Origin: Microcoleus vaginatus HSN003
Lineage (GTDB): Bacteria > Cyanobacteriota > Cyanobacteriia > Cyanobacteriales > Microcoleaceae
Assembly (NCBI RefSeq): GCF_022701255.1
Contig: NZ_CP031705.1
Location: forward strand, 5,270,001 to 5,334,000
Direction: 5' to 3'
Length of the DNA: 64,000 nt
The translations under genes and the position numbers were made by a program. A model generated the notes under the pieces. The model searched no databases, was not told the DNA's origin, and was given only the letters and a program-made list of their open reading frames with translations. Of the stretch, positions 17,622 to 26,136 are shown one piece after another; position 1 is the stretch's first letter, and each line of letters begins with the position of its first letter.

Positions 17622-18711
17622 TCAGTACCAAAGAAACCGGGTTTTTTATCCTGATCAAAAGCCATAATGCAGTATTTTCGTCGTCCATTAAACCCGGTTT
17701 TAAGTGATTCACCTTAATAGATTTGTGTTGGCTGGTTCGCTAAGGGCAGGTAGGCCGATATTTTGAGGCTCGGTAACTTGTGAGTTTTTTCCTGCTATGT
17801 AAATATTCCAACTTACGCCGCCTACATATGTCTTGATATATGAAATCAATCCGTGGATAAATACAACGATGCCCAGCATTTCTAAAAACTCTTCAAGGGT
17901 CGCTACTATCAGGTAGGGTACACTCTCCATTCCCATGGTAGAAAATAGGTATCCCCCTGGAAGTTCCATCCCGATTGCTCCTCCAATATAAAGAGCGCAT
18001 GCTGCAACGAATAATTTTCTTGTGGCAACAGGAAGGTGGAACACAAACTTACTATAGGATAAGAGAAATATCGCTACCAGAAAACCGAACGGCACAATCC
18101 AAGTAAAGTAAAAAACTCCTGAGGCATTTAGCAGGCTTCGCATCGGATTTATAAACTTTTCGTGCAATTGACCAGCTTCGTCGAACGATAAATATAGAAA
18201 TATGAAGGATAAAATTTTCCAGTGATTCTTGTAGCGATCGCTATCCAAATTTTTCGCATAGGCGATCACACCCAGCAAGAGAGAACTAAACAGCAATGCC
18301 AAAAAAGAGTAGAAGGTGGGAAGGTTCCGCTCGGCATCAACGTTAAATATTTTTGCAACGTACTCTATCAACGGGTAGTCCGGCAAGTAGTACAGACTAA
18401 TCTGACTTAAGAAAGAGAGTACAGCTAGACAGGTCACCACTCGAAGCAAAAATTGGGTGACAGCCCCAGCAGCTAAAGGAATTTGGAATTTCATGCTTTT
18501 TTAACAGTTTTCTTAATCTTTGTTTAAGGGGATCTTATCAAAAGAAAAAAAAAACTCGGTCTACCCCAAGACAGAGAAGACTCTTCCGGGTGAAGACCCT
18601 CTTTTTGTAACCGTAGGATTATCGTAGGATTAAGGAATTTAGCAGACCTCGATCGCCCTTGATTTTATCGTGACCATAAAAAAACATTTTTGTTTCCTGA
18701 GGAGTAAATTA
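17622..18711. repeat. Right copy of the segmental duplication
   Basis: Matches 15883-17132 over the gene, its downstream AAACCGGGTTT segment and about 200 bp of upstream DNA (ATTATCGTAGGATTAAGGAA is identical). The copies have diverged by scattered substitutions, so the event is not recent. Confidence 0.8.
17709..18494 (-). CDS. Multipass membrane protein, copy B
   Basis: 261 residues, same length as copy A and similar throughout. The acidic/His positions are kept (SFDEAGQLHEKF, GMELPGGY, EEFLEMLGIVVFIHGL), so both copies are under constraint. About seven membrane segments. ATG start at 18494. The C-terminal tail (IYIAGKNSQVTEPQNIGLPAL) is soluble. Family not recognised; role unknown. Confidence 0.7.
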   Translation of the reverse strand: MKFQIPLAAGAVTQFLLRVVTCLAVLSFLSQISLYYLPDYPLIEYVAKIFNVDAERNLPTFYSFLALLFSSLLLGVIAYAKNLDSDRYKNHWKILSFIFLYLSFDEAGQLHEKFINPMRSLLNASGVFYFTWIVPFGFLVAIFLLSYSKFVFHLPVATRKLFVAACALYIGGAIGMELPGGYLFSTMGMESVPYLIVATLEEFLEMLGIVVFIHGLISYIKTYVGGVSWNIYIAGKNSQVTEPQNIGLPALSEPANTNLLR

Positions 18712-19019
18712 TATCTCTCCCAAAATGAAGCTGAAACCCTTACTAGGGTTGAGTCTAGTTCTAAATTCGCTCGATGTCTGCCAGAAAAACTCGGCTTCCG
18801 CAAGCCGAGATCCCTGATTACCGAGGATTTCTGTAATCAAAGGCGATTACTGATCAATCGAGAGTGACAACTATGAGATGAAATAAGAAGTCGATCGCGA
18901 TCGAGTGATTCAGCACCATTTGTTAACCTAGACTCCCCCCAGCGAGAGCAAAATATTTTATTGTCAAAGTCAATTAGCTTTCAGTCAATTGCTGATTTCC
19001 TAAGTTTTTGCTGCTTTAC
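18495..19019. other. Intergenic region without a convincing gene
   Basis: The first 200 bp belong to the duplication. A perfect 8-bp inverted repeat (CTCGGCTT/AAGCCGAG, 18790-18809) is visible. A 65-codon open frame at 18670 has no recognisable features and I do not call it. Confidence 0.5.
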
Positions 19020-20774
19020 TTATTTTTCATACCTGCGCGGCGTGTAAACCCAAACATCTCCATATTTGCGGGGAATAATCCGAGTTTGACTCGAACCGAC
19101 AATCACTAAAGTTCTCATGTCGGCGTCTTGCGGCTGGAATTCGCCGAGGGTGCAAACCCGCACAGATTGACCGGGCCGGCCGAGGTTTCGCCCCAATATG
19201 ACGGGGGTTTTAGCATCGCGACTTTGCAACAAAATCTCGATCGCCCTTGAGAGTTGCCAAATCCGCTGTTTCGAGATCGGATTGTAAAATGCGATCGCGA
19301 AATCTGCGATCGCAGCAGCGGAAATCCGCTGTTCAATGACCTCCCAGGGCTTGAGAATATCCGAAAGCGAAATCACGCAAAAATCGTGTCCGAGGGGTGC
19401 TCCGATCGCAGCAGCGGCCGCCTGCATGGCTGAAATGCCCGGTGCTACCCGAATATCGATGCCTTGCCATTCGGGTTTGGCATCAAAGTCGATCGCCTCA
19501 AACACTGCCGCCGCCATCGCAAAAATACCCGGATCTCCCGACGAAACCACGGCTACAGATTTGCCGGATGCTGCTAAATCTAGGGCAAAACGGGCGCGAT
19601 CGATCTCTTCGCGGTTGTCGGAATCGTGCCGCTTTTGTCCTTCCCGCAGGGTTCCGGCTAAGTCGAGATAGAACTTGTAACCCACCCAATCCGTGGCTTC
19701 GCGCAGAATTTCCTTAACCTCCGGCGACATCCAGGGCGCGCCACCAGGGCCCGTACCGACGATCGCGAGTTTGCCGCGACTAAATCCGATCGCGTTAGCA
19801 TTTATGGGTTCGGCGGTCAGGGCGATCGCGCAATTCAGGGATAAAGTGCGATCGCATTCGATTAACTGACTGTTTGCACCTGCTGCTGTTAGGGCAATTT
19901 GTGCAGCCTGATTTTCGATGAATTCAATAGAGTTTAATTCGACAAGTTCGGAGAGATTGAAAAAGCGGACGGGGACTTTAAAATATTGTGAAAGTGCTTC
20001 AAGTGCCGGATTTCCCATCTCATGTTTTAATGCAAAAAATCCAGCAACAGAAGCTGCTGCTAAATTGGTTTTTGCCAGTAATTCCTGCACGCAATACAGG
20101 GCTATTTCTGGCTGAATATTCGATAGGTTCGCGAGTGCAACTGCTGCAATTTGCGGATGGTAAACCAAACAATCGGGCGTTGGCGCAATTGCTTTTTCGG
20201 TGACGCGGATAGTTAATTGGGCGTCGGGGGCGATCGGCAAATTGCTCTCGGAAAGCCAGCTTGCAGCACCTTCTAGGCGTACTTTTGCCCCGGCGAGCAA
20301 ATTTGAAATAAAAGTCTTCGCATCTTCTGGATTCGCCAAATAATAGCCTTGGGGAGGACTCAGCAAGGCGGTGCGAAACCGAATATCTCCGGTGGTGGTA
20401 ATTGCAGGTTGTACGCCTAGGGCTGCTGCAATCTCTCTGGCCAAATCATTAACGCCGTGCAAACCGCCCAGCAGCGGTACGACGGCGCTTCCGTCTTCTG
20501 CGACGGCTAAAACTGGCGGTTCGGCGCGTTTGTCTGACAGCAGCGGGGCGAGGGTGCGGATGATTATTCCGGCGGCGCAGATGGCGATGATTGGGGTTTC
20601 TGTTGCAAATAATTCCCGCAATGTTTCGCCGAAGTTGCTAAAGTTGATGTCTGTGTCGTTCGTGCGATCGATTAAACCGTAAATCTGGGAACCGGGGAAA
20701 TGTGCGGAGATTTTTTTGGCGATCGGCAGGCTGTTTTGACCTAATATGATAATGGCGGGAGGAATTCGCTTCAC
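19020..20774 (-). CDS. cobJ: CbiG-CobJ fusion: cobalt-precorrin-5A hydrolase / precorrin-3B C17-methyltransferase
   Basis: Two enzymes of corrin ring synthesis in one 584-residue chain. Residues 1 to about 330 are CbiG-like (AICAAGIIIRTLAPLL, LLGGLHGVNDLA). Residues from about 334 are a SAM-dependent tetrapyrrole methylase (KLAIVGTGPGG, VVSSGDPGIFAMA, ISLSDILKPWEVIE, AFYNP). This fusion is usual in cyanobacteria. Start is GTG at 20774. It is divergent from the chelatase-like gene, 219 bp apart. No cobalamin riboswitch was seen in the gap. Confidence 0.92.
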   Translation of the reverse strand: MKRIPPAIIILGQNSLPIAKKISAHFPGSQIYGLIDRTNDTDINFSNFGETLRELFATETPIIAICAAGIIIRTLAPLLSDKRAEPPVLAVAEDGSAVVPLLGGLHGVNDLAREIAAALGVQPAITTTGDIRFRTALLSPPQGYYLANPEDAKTFISNLLAGAKVRLEGAASWLSESNLPIAPDAQLTIRVTEKAIAPTPDCLVYHPQIAAVALANLSNIQPEIALYCVQELLAKTNLAAASVAGFFALKHEMGNPALEALSQYFKVPVRFFNLSELVELNSIEFIENQAAQIALTAAGANSQLIECDRTLSLNCAIALTAEPINANAIGFSRGKLAIVGTGPGGAPWMSPEVKEILREATDWVGYKFYLDLAGTLREGQKRHDSDNREEIDRARFALDLAASGKSVAVVSSGDPGIFAMAAAVFEAIDFDAKPEWQGIDIRVAPGISAMQAAAAAIGAPLGHDFCVISLSDILKPWEVIEQRISAAAIADFAIAFYNPISKQRIWQLSRAIEILLQSRDAKTPVILGRNLGRPGQSVRVCTLGEFQPQDADMRTLVIVGSSQTRIIPRKYGDVWVYTPRRYEK

Positions 20775-20921
20775 TGTTTTAATTATGCTTGTGTTTGGAT
20801 TGGTTTGATTATTTTAATCTTTTGTTACTTTCAGAATAAATATTTGACGAACCGCGAAGGCGCGAAGGGCGCGAAGGAAGAGTAAGAGGTGAAGCAAGAA
20901 GTTTTTCTGTTTTATTAGGGG

Positions 20922-20940
20922 CACAGGCATCTTGCCTGTG
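20922..20940. repeat. GGCAAGATGCC-family palindrome
   Basis: Reads CACAGGCATCTTGCCTGTG, the reverse of the repeat found inside the neighbouring chelatase gene. A non-coding member of the same dispersed family. Confidence 0.75.
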
Positions 20941-20993
20941 ATTTTCTGCAATTAGTCTATCATTAAAAGAAGCAAATATTTCGAGGTAGGGCT

Positions 20994-23900
20994 GTGAAAC
21001 GCATTGTTTTAATTGCAGGGTTTGAATCTTTTAATGCTGATTTGTACCGCAAAGCTGCCGAGTTGGCTGTTTCTGGGTGTCAGGGATTGGAAGTACGGGT
21101 TTTTAGCGATCGGGCCCTCGCAGATGAACCCGATGCTGTAGCAGCCGCCCTCTCTAATGCTGATGTGTTTTTCGGGAGTTTGCTGTTTGATTACGATGCG
21201 GTAATGTGGCTGCGAGAAAGGGTGCAACATATTCCAATTCGCCTGGTTTTTGAGTCTGCTTTGGAATTGATGAGTCTTACTCAAATTGGCGCTTTTAAAA
21301 TTGGCGACAAGCCGAAGGGAATGCCGAAACCGGTTAAGTTTATTCTGGATAAGTTCAGCAATGGGCGAGAAGAAGATAAGCTGGCTGGTTATATCAGCTT
21401 TTTGAAGGTGGGGCCGAAGTTATTAAAATATGTGCCGGTGCAAAAAGTCCAGGATTTGCGTAACTGGCTGATTATTTATGGTTACTGGAATGCGGGCGGG
21501 GCGGATAATGTTGTCTCGATGTTTTGGATTATTGCCGAAAAGTATTTGGGGCTGAAGGTTGCAGAAATTCCGCCGCCTGTGGAAACTCCCAATATGGGTT
21601 TGTTGCATCCTGATTATAATGGTTATTTTGAATCGCCTCGGCAATATTTGGATTGGTATCTGAGTCATCAAAGTGCTAGGGGCGGGCAAGATGCCCGTTC
21701 CACAAAAGAGGCTAGACATCTTGATAGAAAGGGTTATAACGGGCAAGATGCCCCTTCCACAAATTTTGAGACTAATTTGTCGGAAAATTCTGACCAGGTT
21801 TCTAACGGGCAAGATGCCCGTTCCACAAAATTTGGAACCAATTGGTTCCCTAATTTTAAGCAAGTAAAATCCCCTGTTGTGGGCATCTTGCTTTACCGCA
21901 AGCACGTTATCACCAAGCAGCCTTATATTCCTCAATTAATTCGCTATTTTGAAGATGCGGGAATTGTGCCTTTGCCGATTTTTATCAATGGCGTTGAAGG
22001 CCATGTGGCGGTGCGGGATTGGATGACGACTGCTGATGAAACGGCGCGCCGAAAACAAGGCAATATTGAAACTCTTTCGCTTTCTAAAGATGCTGTGGAA
22101 GTTGATGCGATTGTTTCTACTATTGGCTTTCCTTTGGTTGGCGGGCCTGCTGGTTCGATGGAGGGTGGAAGGCAGGTGGAAGTTGCTAAGCGGATTTTAA
22201 CTGCTAAAAATGTACCTTATTTTGTGTCCGCACCTCTGCTGATTCAGGATATCCATTCTTGGACTCGTCAGGGGATTGGGGGTTTGCAAAGTGTGGTATT
22301 GTATGCTTTGCCTGAGTTGGATGGCGCGATCGATCCTGTTCCCCTGGGCGGTTTGGTGGGTGAGGATATCTATCTGGTGCCCGATCGCGCGAAACGCCTG
22401 ACAAGTAGAATTAACAATTGGGTGAACCTGCGCCAAACTCCGCCATCTGAAAGGAAAATTGCGATTATTCTCTACGGGTTTCCTCCCGGTTACGGTGCGG
22501 CGGGTACGGCTGCTTTATTAAATGTACCGAAATCGCTGCTAAATTTCCTGCACAAACTTCAAGCAGCAGGTTATACAGTTGGAGAAATTCCGGCAGACGG
22601 TGAGGAGTTAATTCGCAGGGTGAAAGAGGCGGATGAACCTACTTGTGACGGGCAAGATGCCCGTACCACAAAAGAGACTGTTAATGTCAAAACTTTAGAA
22701 AAATGGCTGGGCTATCTGTTAACAAGTCGTATCGAAAAACAGTGGGAATCTCTGACTGGTACTGGCATTAAGACAGACGGCGACGAGTTCCTAATCGGTG
22801 GCATTCAACTGGGGAATGTTTGGATAGGTTTGCAGCCGCCGCTGGGAATTTCTGGCGATCCGATGCGCTTAATGTTCGATCGCGATTTGACGCCTCACCC
22901 TCAATACGCTGCTTTTTACAAGTGGCTGCAAAATGATTTGCAAGCCGATGCTGTGGTTCACTTCGGAATGCACGGCACTGTTGAATGGTTGCCCGGTTCT
23001 CCTCTGGGAAATACGGGCTATTCTTGGTCGGATATTTTGTTGGGAAGTTTGCCGAATCTTTATATCTATGCTGCCAACAATCCCTCGGAATCGATGTTAG
23101 CAAAACGGCGCGGTTACGGTGTTTTGATTTCTCACAATGTGCCGCCCTACGGTCGCGCTGGCTTGTACAAGGAATTGATGGCTTTGCGGGATTTGATTGC
23201 GGAATATCGGGAAGATACGGCCAAGAATTATGTGCTGAAAGAGGCTATTTGTAAGAAAATTTTAGATAGCGGTTTGGAGGCGGATTGTCCGTTTGATGAG
23301 GCTCGCCAGTTGGGGATTGCTTTTAGTTTTGAGAATGTGGGAATGTTCAGTGCTGATGCTTTTAATCGCTATTTGGTGAAGCTTTACGAGTATTTGCAGG
23401 TGGTGGAATGTCGTTTGTTTTCTTCGGGTTTGCACGTTCTCGGGGAACCGCCTAATTCTGAGGAAATGACCTCTTATCTAGAGGCTTATTTTGGGGATAG
23501 GTTGTCGGAGGAACAGGTGAAAGCAATTGTTTCGCAAGCAAGCACAGGCAAGATGCCTGTGCCACAAACAAGCACAGGCAAGATGCCTGTGCCACAAGCA
23601 AGCACAGGCAAGATGCCTGTGCCACAAGCAAGCACAGGCAAGATGCCTGTGCCACAAGAGGGGTTTGGTGGGGTTTTTGAGGAGGGTTTGTTAGTTAGAG
23701 ATTTGTTGTTGCAAACGACGGATGAGTTGACTAATCTTTTGCGCGGTTTGAATGGGGAATATATTCTGCCTGCACCGGGTGGGGATTTGTTGCGGGATGG
23801 GGCTGGAGTGTTGCCAACTGGTCGGAATATTCACGCTTTAGATCCTTATCGAATGCCTTCTCCGGCGGCTTATGAAAGGGGGCGCGAAATTGCTCGGAAA

Positions 23901-24992
23901 ATTATTGAGAAGCACCTTGAGGAACAGGGGAATTATCCTGAGACTGTGGCGGTGATGTTGTGGGGTTTGGATGCGATTAAAACACGGGGCGAATCTATTG
24001 GAATTCTGCTGGAATTGGTGGGGGCTGAACCTCTGAAAGAGGGAACAGGCCGCATTGTTCGCTATGAATTAAAACCGTTAGCTGATGTCGGTCATCCCCG
24101 GATTGATGTGTTGGGAAATCTTTCGGGGATTTTCCGTGATAGCTTTGTGAATATTATTGAATTGTTGGATGATTTGTTTGTGCGGGCGGCGGATGCTGAT
24201 GAACCGGAATCGGAGAATTTTATTCGCAAACACGCTTTAATTTTGCAGGGACAAGGTGTGCAGAATTATTCGGCAAGGTTGTTTTCTAATCCGGCTGGGG
24301 ATTTTGGTTCTTTGGTTAATGATCGGGTTGTGGATGGTAGTTGGGAATCGGGGGATGAGTTGGGGAAAACTTGGGAAAGTCGCAATGTTTTTAGTTACGG
24401 GAGGAAGGATAAGGGGGAAGCGAGGCCGGAGGTTTTGACGCAGTTGTTGCAAGGGTGCGATCGCATAATTCAAGAAATTGATTCTGTGGAATACGGTTTG
24501 ACTGATATTCAAGAGTATTATGCGAATACTGGCGGTTTGAAGAAAGCCGCAGAAAAGCAGCGTGGCAAAAAGGTTAACACGAGTTTTGTAGAAAGTTTTT
24601 CTCAGGATACCACTCCGCGCAATTTAGAAGATTTGCTGCGCTTGGAATATCGAACTAAGTTGCTAAATCCTAAGTGGGCTAACGCGATGGTCAATCAAGG
24701 TTCGGGCGGCGCTTATGAAATTTCGCAGCGCATGACGGCGTTAATTGGTTGGGGCGGAACGGCTGATTTTACTGATAGTTGGGTTTACGATCAAGCGGCT
24801 GATACTTATGCTTTAGATCGGGAAAGGGCGCAGAAGTTGCGGGAGGCAAATCCTGAAGCTTTTCGCAATATTGTCGGCAGAATGTTGGAGGCTAACGGGC
24901 GAGGTTTTTGGCTGCCGGATGCGGATAAGTTGCAGCAGTTGCGCGAGTTGTACGAGTTGACTGATGAGAAAATTGAAGGGGTGACAGTGTAG
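20994..24992 (+). CDS. ChlH/BchH-type chelatase large subunit carrying repeat insertions
   Basis: 1332-residue porphyrin/corrin-binding subunit of an ATP-dependent metal chelatase. The N-terminal BchH-type domain (RIVLIAGFESFN) and core motifs (MHGTVEWLPGSPLGN, YAANNPSESMLAKRRGYG, AFRNIVGRMLEANGRGFW) place it in the ChlH/BchH/CobN family. It resembles a second BchH-like copy more than main ChlH. Its position opposite cbiG-cobJ makes cobalt insertion a possibility. Three regions are not family sequence: about residues 229-279 (three GQDA-type repeats), 551-559, and 848-888 (four ASTGKMPVPQ decapeptides). GTG start with AGGTAGG upstream. No D or I subunit is nearby. Confidence 0.82.
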   Translation: MKRIVLIAGFESFNADLYRKAAELAVSGCQGLEVRVFSDRALADEPDAVAAALSNADVFFGSLLFDYDAVMWLRERVQHIPIRLVFESALELMSLTQIGAFKIGDKPKGMPKPVKFILDKFSNGREEDKLAGYISFLKVGPKLLKYVPVQKVQDLRNWLIIYGYWNAGGADNVVSMFWIIAEKYLGLKVAEIPPPVETPNMGLLHPDYNGYFESPRQYLDWYLSHQSARGGQDARSTKEARHLDRKGYNGQDAPSTNFETNLSENSDQVSNGQDARSTKFGTNWFPNFKQVKSPVVGILLYRKHVITKQPYIPQLIRYFEDAGIVPLPIFINGVEGHVAVRDWMTTADETARRKQGNIETLSLSKDAVEVDAIVSTIGFPLVGGPAGSMEGGRQVEVAKRILTAKNVPYFVSAPLLIQDIHSWTRQGIGGLQSVVLYALPELDGAIDPVPLGGLVGEDIYLVPDRAKRLTSRINNWVNLRQTPPSERKIAIILYGFPPGYGAAGTAALLNVPKSLLNFLHKLQAAGYTVGEIPADGEELIRRVKEADEPTCDGQDARTTKETVNVKTLEKWLGYLLTSRIEKQWESLTGTGIKTDGDEFLIGGIQLGNVWIGLQPPLGISGDPMRLMFDRDLTPHPQYAAFYKWLQNDLQADAVVHFGMHGTVEWLPGSPLGNTGYSWSDILLGSLPNLYIYAANNPSESMLAKRRGYGVLISHNVPPYGRAGLYKELMALRDLIAEYREDTAKNYVLKEAICKKILDSGLEADCPFDEARQLGIAFSFENVGMFSADAFNRYLVKLYEYLQVVECRLFSSGLHVLGEPPNSEEMTSYLEAYFGDRLSEEQVKAIVSQASTGKMPVPQTSTGKMPVPQASTGKMPVPQASTGKMPVPQEGFGGVFEEGLLVRDLLLQTTDELTNLLRGLNGEYILPAPGGDLLRDGAGVLPTGRNIHALDPYRMPSPAAYERGREIARKIIEKHLEEQGNYPETVAVMLWGLDAIKTRGESIGILLELVGAEPLKEGTGRIVRYELKPLADVGHPRIDVLGNLSGIFRDSFVNIIELLDDLFVRAADADEPESENFIRKHALILQGQGVQNYSARLFSNPAGDFGSLVNDRVVDGSWESGDELGKTWESRNVFSYGRKDKGEARPEVLTQLLQGCDRIIQEIDSVEYGLTDIQEYYANTGGLKKAAEKQRGKKVNTSFVESFSQDTTPRNLEDLLRLEYRTKLLNPKWANAMVNQGSGGAYEISQRMTALIGWGGTADFTDSWVYDQAADTYALDRERAQKLREANPEAFRNIVGRMLEANGRGFWLPDADKLQQLRELYELTDEKIEGVTV
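21682..21829. repeat. Three in-gene copies of the GGGCAAGATGCCC repeat
   Basis: Copies near 21682-21705, 21739-21763 and 21805-21829, each about GGGCAAGATGCCCGTTCCAC plus AA. All are read in frame as GQDARSTK or GQDAPSTN. They sit in a segment of the chelatase gene that looks like a spacer. Confidence 0.85.
22648..22672. repeat. Further in-gene copy of the GGGCAAGATGCCC repeat
   Basis: GACGGGCAAGATGCCCGTAC followed by CACAA, read as DGQDARTTK in the chelatase subunit at about residues 550-559. Confidence 0.85.
23538..23657. repeat. Four tandem 30-bp units of the same repeat family
   Basis: AGCACAGGCAAGATGCCTGT starts at 23541, 23571, 23601 and 23631. Each unit encodes one decapeptide ASTGKMPVPQ (TSTGKMPVPQ in one). 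The shared core GGCAAGATGCC is read one base out of phase compared with the copies at 21682-21829. Confidence 0.9.
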
Positions 24993-25092
24993 TTTTTTTA
25001 GTCTAAATATTTAGGGGCGGGCTAGAAGCCACCCCACAATAGTTTCAAAATTTTTCAGGTGCAAGCATTGGAATTAATATTACCCACAGCCA

Positions 25093-25113
25093 GGACACGG
25101 CAGTGCCGTGTCC
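25093..25113. repeat. GGACACGGCA palindrome
   Basis: GGACACGGCA-G-TGCCGTGTCC, a perfect 10-bp inverted repeat with a one-base centre. Diverged relatives lie at about 34621, 34713, 61812 and 63068, so it is a dispersed element and not a local terminator. Confidence 0.75.
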
Positions 25114-25162
25114 TCTATGTCATGTCTCAATGCAACCGGGAACGATATTAGAGGCGCGGCTA

Positions 25163-25777
25163 TTAAATACCCCGATCGCCCTGCGGTTTTGCTACAGGAA
25201 CTGACGGTTTCTTATTGGAAGAATTAAAAGCTCGATCGACCATATCTCCAAAGGGAACAAACTGCGGCGCAGACGATTGAGCTCCGGTTCTGAACACTGT
25301 CACGGGCCCGCTGCCGTCTTGGGCAAAATTAATCAATCTCGTTAAAGCATCACCGGGATTTTTAGCATTTCGCTTGTCTAAGGTGAACAGCAGATTTTGA
25401 GAGTTGCAGCGCCCCCGTCCGTTCACGTAACAAACTACGGGCAAGTTATTAACAATTCCTGTTGTTAACTGCAAGTTGCTCAATCTTCCACCATTCTGGG
25501 CAACAGCTTTGGTCAATCTATTGGAAACAATTTGACAGCGCTGCCAAGGTGTATATTCGCGACCGAACTCGGTAGATTTCCAAAGAATCATCGGATCTGT
25601 CGTGACATTTCCCCGGCGCGCAATTGTAACAAAATCCCGACCGGAAGTAACGCACTGAAATGTTGTTCTAGTGCTATTCCAAGAGTTGCTGGCTGGAGCT
25701 GCTTGCACTTGGCTTGCAAAGGCGACAGTACCGGCGAACACTAAAGCGGATGCTAATAAGGGTGCAGTGAATTTCAT
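25163..25777 (-). CDS. COP23-domain secreted protein
   Basis: 204 residues from ATG 25777, which has a GGAG ribosome site and begins with a signal peptide (MKFTAPLLASALVFAGTVAF, cut near SQVQA-AP). The frame extends 15 codons further but without a better start. The mature part contains FQCVTSGRDFVTIARRG, WQRCQIVSNRL and PVVCYVNGRGRCNSQNLLFTL, typical of the COP23 family (circadian oscillating polypeptide), with paired cysteines. Probably extracytoplasmic or membrane-associated. Role unknown. Confidence 0.82.
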   Translation of the reverse strand: MKFTAPLLASALVFAGTVAFASQVQAAPASNSWNSTRTTFQCVTSGRDFVTIARRGNVTTDPMILWKSTEFGREYTPWQRCQIVSNRLTKAVAQNGGRLSNLQLTTGIVNNLPVVCYVNGRGRCNSQNLLFTLDKRNAKNPGDALTRLINFAQDGSGPVTVFRTGAQSSAPQFVPFGDMVDRAFNSSNKKPSVPVAKPQGDRGI

Positions 25778-26136
25778 AATAACTCCTGCCACTAAGGCAG
25801 CTAAATTTATGTAGGAAGTCATAGTTGTAGGGACAGGGCTGTGTCCCTACCTATTCAATTTCTGCTGGTTGGCTGTCGCACCCGGATATTTTCCATTAAA
25901 TTACGTTATTGCACCTCATATCTGTAGGTACAGAGCACTGCTGTGTCCTTGTTTCAAAACTTGGGAACGCGACTTTAGGCACACGGCACGGCCCTTTCCT
26001 TGTTCCAAAACTTCGAGACTGTGGAACAAGCATCCTAGATAGTGTTTTTAGCTACATTCTTCAAAGCCAGAGCCGTCAACAATGGTAGGTAAAACTACAA
26101 AGCACAGCTCCGAAATTGGCTGGCAAATAACTTTTT
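25778..26136. other. Intergenic region with palindromic repeats
   Basis: No gene seen. It holds GTAGGGACA...TGTCCCTAC (25828-25850) and two degraded relatives of the GGACACGGCA palindrome (about 25925-25950 and 25975-26000). Confidence 0.5.

Noticed and set aside
20775..20993. Cobalamin riboswitch between cbiG-cobJ and the chelatase gene
   Set aside because: No B12-box-like sequence or matching stems; the segment holds common dispersed repeats.
23538..23657. CRISPR-like array (four regular 30-bp repeats)
   Set aside because: Units are contiguous with no spacers and are read in frame as coding sequence of the chelatase gene.
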